Shown one piece after another: positions 23,830 to 25,120 of a DNA stretch of 25,120 nucleotides (positions are counted from its first letter, which is position 1; every line of letters begins with the position of its first letter). A model generated the notes under the pieces. It searched no databases and was not told the DNA's origin. It saw only the letters and a program-made list of their open reading frames with translations. This DNA comes from Pseudomonadota bacterium (GTDB lineage Bacteria > Pseudomonadota > Gammaproteobacteria > Xanthomonadales > Xanthomonadaceae). Made by a program: the position numbers and the translations under genes. The DNA lies in contig JAFAFD010000087.1 in the NCBI GenBank assembly GCA_023423675.1, forward strand, positions 1-25,120, in the 5' to 3' direction.

Positions 23830-25120
23830 CACCCCCCGTAACAAGCTCTCGCTGAAGCGCGAAGCCACCTCCGAACAGTTCAAGCTGGAAGAGCGCCTGC
23901 ACAAGGTGCTGGCCCAGGCCGGCCTCGGCTCGCGCCGTGCGCTGGAACAGCGCATCGCCGAAGGCCTGGTCAAGGTCAACGGCGAAGTCGCGCAGACCGG
24001 CATGTCGGTCAAGAGCGGCGACAAGATCGAGCTGGATGGCCGTGGCTTCGTCGCCACCGCCCTGGCCGAGCCGTCGCGCGTGCTGGTCTACAACAAGCCG
24101 GAAGGCGAAGTGACCACCCGCGAAGATCCCGAAGGCCGCCCGACCGTGTTCGAATCCCTGCCGCCGCTGAAGGGCGCGCGCTGGATCGCCATCGGCCGCC
24201 TGGACATCAACACCACCGGCCTGCTGCTGGCCACCACCGACGGTGAACTGGCCAACGCCATGATGCACCCGTCGTTCGAGGTCGAGCGCGAGTACGTGGT
24301 GCGCGTGCGCGCCCCGGAAGGCGAAGAGAAGGTCTCCGACGCCATCGTCGACCGCCTCGCCCGTGGCGTGGCGCTGGAAGACGGCCCGGCCAAGTTCGAC
24401 GAGATCGAACGCATCGGCGGCACCGATTCGCACGACTGGTTCCGCGTCGTGGTGAAGGAAGGCCGCAACCGCGAAGTGCGCCGCCTGTGGGAATCGCAGG
24501 GCTGCCAGGTCAGCCGCCTGAAGCGCACCCGCTACGGCAAGGTCAGCCTGCCGCGCGAACTGGTGCGTGGCCATTCGGTCGAACTGCCCACCGCCCAGGT
24601 CGAAGCCCTGCGCGCGCAGCTGAAGCTGGAAGAAGGCGCACCGTCGGCACTGACTCTGCAGCCGGTGATCGGCCAGCGTCGCGCCGCCAAGACCACCGTG
24701 CGCGTGCGCGAAGGCGGTCGTGGCAATGCCTACGTCAACGGCCACAGCACCGCCGATGAAGGTCGCGAACTGCGTCGCTTCGACAACGTGCGCGAAGACC
24801 GCGGCCGTGGTCGCGGCGGCAAGGGTGGCGGCTTCAAGGGCGGCCTGACCGTCAGCGGCGAAGCAGCCGCCAAGCAGTCGCAGAAGCCGTTCAAGCAGCG
24901 CGCGCCGAAGAATGACCGTTCGCTGCCGGAAGGCAACCCGGCCGCATTCCGTACCTGGTACGTGCCGGACGGTGTCAGCACCGGCCCGAGCGGCCACCGC
25001 AACGCCGGTCCGGGCGCACGTGGCCCGGGTGCCCGTGGTCCGGGCGCTGGGGCGGGCGGCCAGGGCCGTCCGTACGGCAAGCCGAAGGGTCCGGGCGCCG
25101 GTGCAGGTGGCGGCCAGGGT
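23822..25120 (+). CDS. rluB: 23S rRNA pseudouridine synthase RluB, cut by window edge
   Basis: The frame is open from ATG 23822 to the last base (433 codons) with no stop. An S4 RNA-binding domain is at about residues 24-70 (RLHKVLAQAGLGSRRALEQ). The RsuA/RluB-type catalytic domain follows, with RLDINTTGLLLATTDGEL placing the catalytic aspartate at D128. EGRNREVRRLWESQG near 217 is also typical. E. coli RluB makes pseudouridine 2605 of 23S rRNA. From about residue 300 the protein becomes a basic, Gly/Arg/Lys/Pro-rich tail with GPGARGPGARGPG-type repeats that continues past the edge. A GGAG lies 8 bases before the ATG, inside scpB. The scpA-scpB-rluB order is common in proteobacteria. Confidence 0.94.
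   Translation, partial: MSDTPRNKLSLKREATSEQFKLEERLHKVLAQAGLGSRRALEQRIAEGLVKVNGEVAQTGMSVKSGDKIELDGRGFVATALAEPSRVLVYNKPEGEVTTREDPEGRPTVFESLPPLKGARWIAIGRLDINTTGLLLATTDGELANAMMHPSFEVEREYVVRVRAPEGEEKVSDAIVDRLARGVALEDGPAKFDEIERIGGTDSHDWFRVVVKEGRNREVRRLWESQGCQVSRLKRTRYGKVSLPRELVRGHSVELPTAQVEALRAQLKLEEGAPSALTLQPVIGQRRAAKTTVRVREGGRGNAYVNGHSTADEGRELRRFDNVREDRGRGRGGKGGGFKGGLTVSGEAAAKQSQKPFKQRAPKNDRSLPEGNPAAFRTWYVPDGVSTGPSGHRNAGPGARGPGARGPGAGAGGQGRPYGKPKGPGAGAGGGQG

Overview
The window looks like a chromosomal segment of a Stenotrophomonas species (S. maltophilia complex, Xanthomonadaceae). It is GC-rich throughout. It carries small GTAG-headed palindromic repeats of the type described as SMAG elements in S. 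maltophilia. The housekeeping proteins (RNase E, RluC, ScpA/ScpB, RluB, NfuA) are of gammaproteobacterial type. No rRNA, tRNA, insertion sequence, prophage or CRISPR array is visible.

Left part (1-7.8 kb): the 5' part of a TonB-like membrane protein gene runs off the left edge, overlapping nfuA (Fe-S cluster carrier). Divergent from nfuA is a translationally coupled pair, phhB (pterin carbinolamine dehydratase) and a lipoprotein with a TonB-C-like domain, followed by a ZupT-type ZIP transporter. Three SMAG repeats separate zupT from the convergent rluC. rluC and rne are divergent, with about 400 bp between them that form a long structured rne leader. rne ends at a strong intrinsic terminator followed by an inverted SMAG pair.

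Centre (7.8-21.0 kb, all minus strand): a carbohydrate acquisition locus. In transcription order it holds a LacI-family regulator, an Oar-type TonB-dependent receptor, a GH144/glycoamylase-fold lipoprotein (candidate endo-beta-1,2-glucanase), a sugar-binding lipoprotein, two ABC permeases, a 1055-residue secreted multidomain protein with a discoidin-like module and a probable (alpha/alpha)6 glycosidase domain, and a secreted endonuclease/exonuclease/phosphatase-fold enzyme. The binding protein, both permeases and the large enzyme are joined by ATGA start/stop overlaps. Two palindromes fitting TGnAAnCGnTTnCA lie upstream of lacI and upstream of the GH144 gene, which suggests one LacI regulon with two transcription units. 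The receptor unit ends in a structured 3' region and an intrinsic terminator. No ABC ATPase gene is present. My working model is uptake and breakdown of a beta-glucan, possibly beta-1,2-linked and possibly a substituted osmoregulated periplasmic or cyclic glucan. The substrate is inferred only from the GH144 assignment.

Right part (21.0-25.1 kb): yciI and bolA-family genes (minus strand, ATGA overlap), a 366-bp gene-free stretch, then the conserved scpA-scpB-rluB cluster (plus strand). rluB runs off the right edge within a long Gly/Arg/Pro-rich tail.
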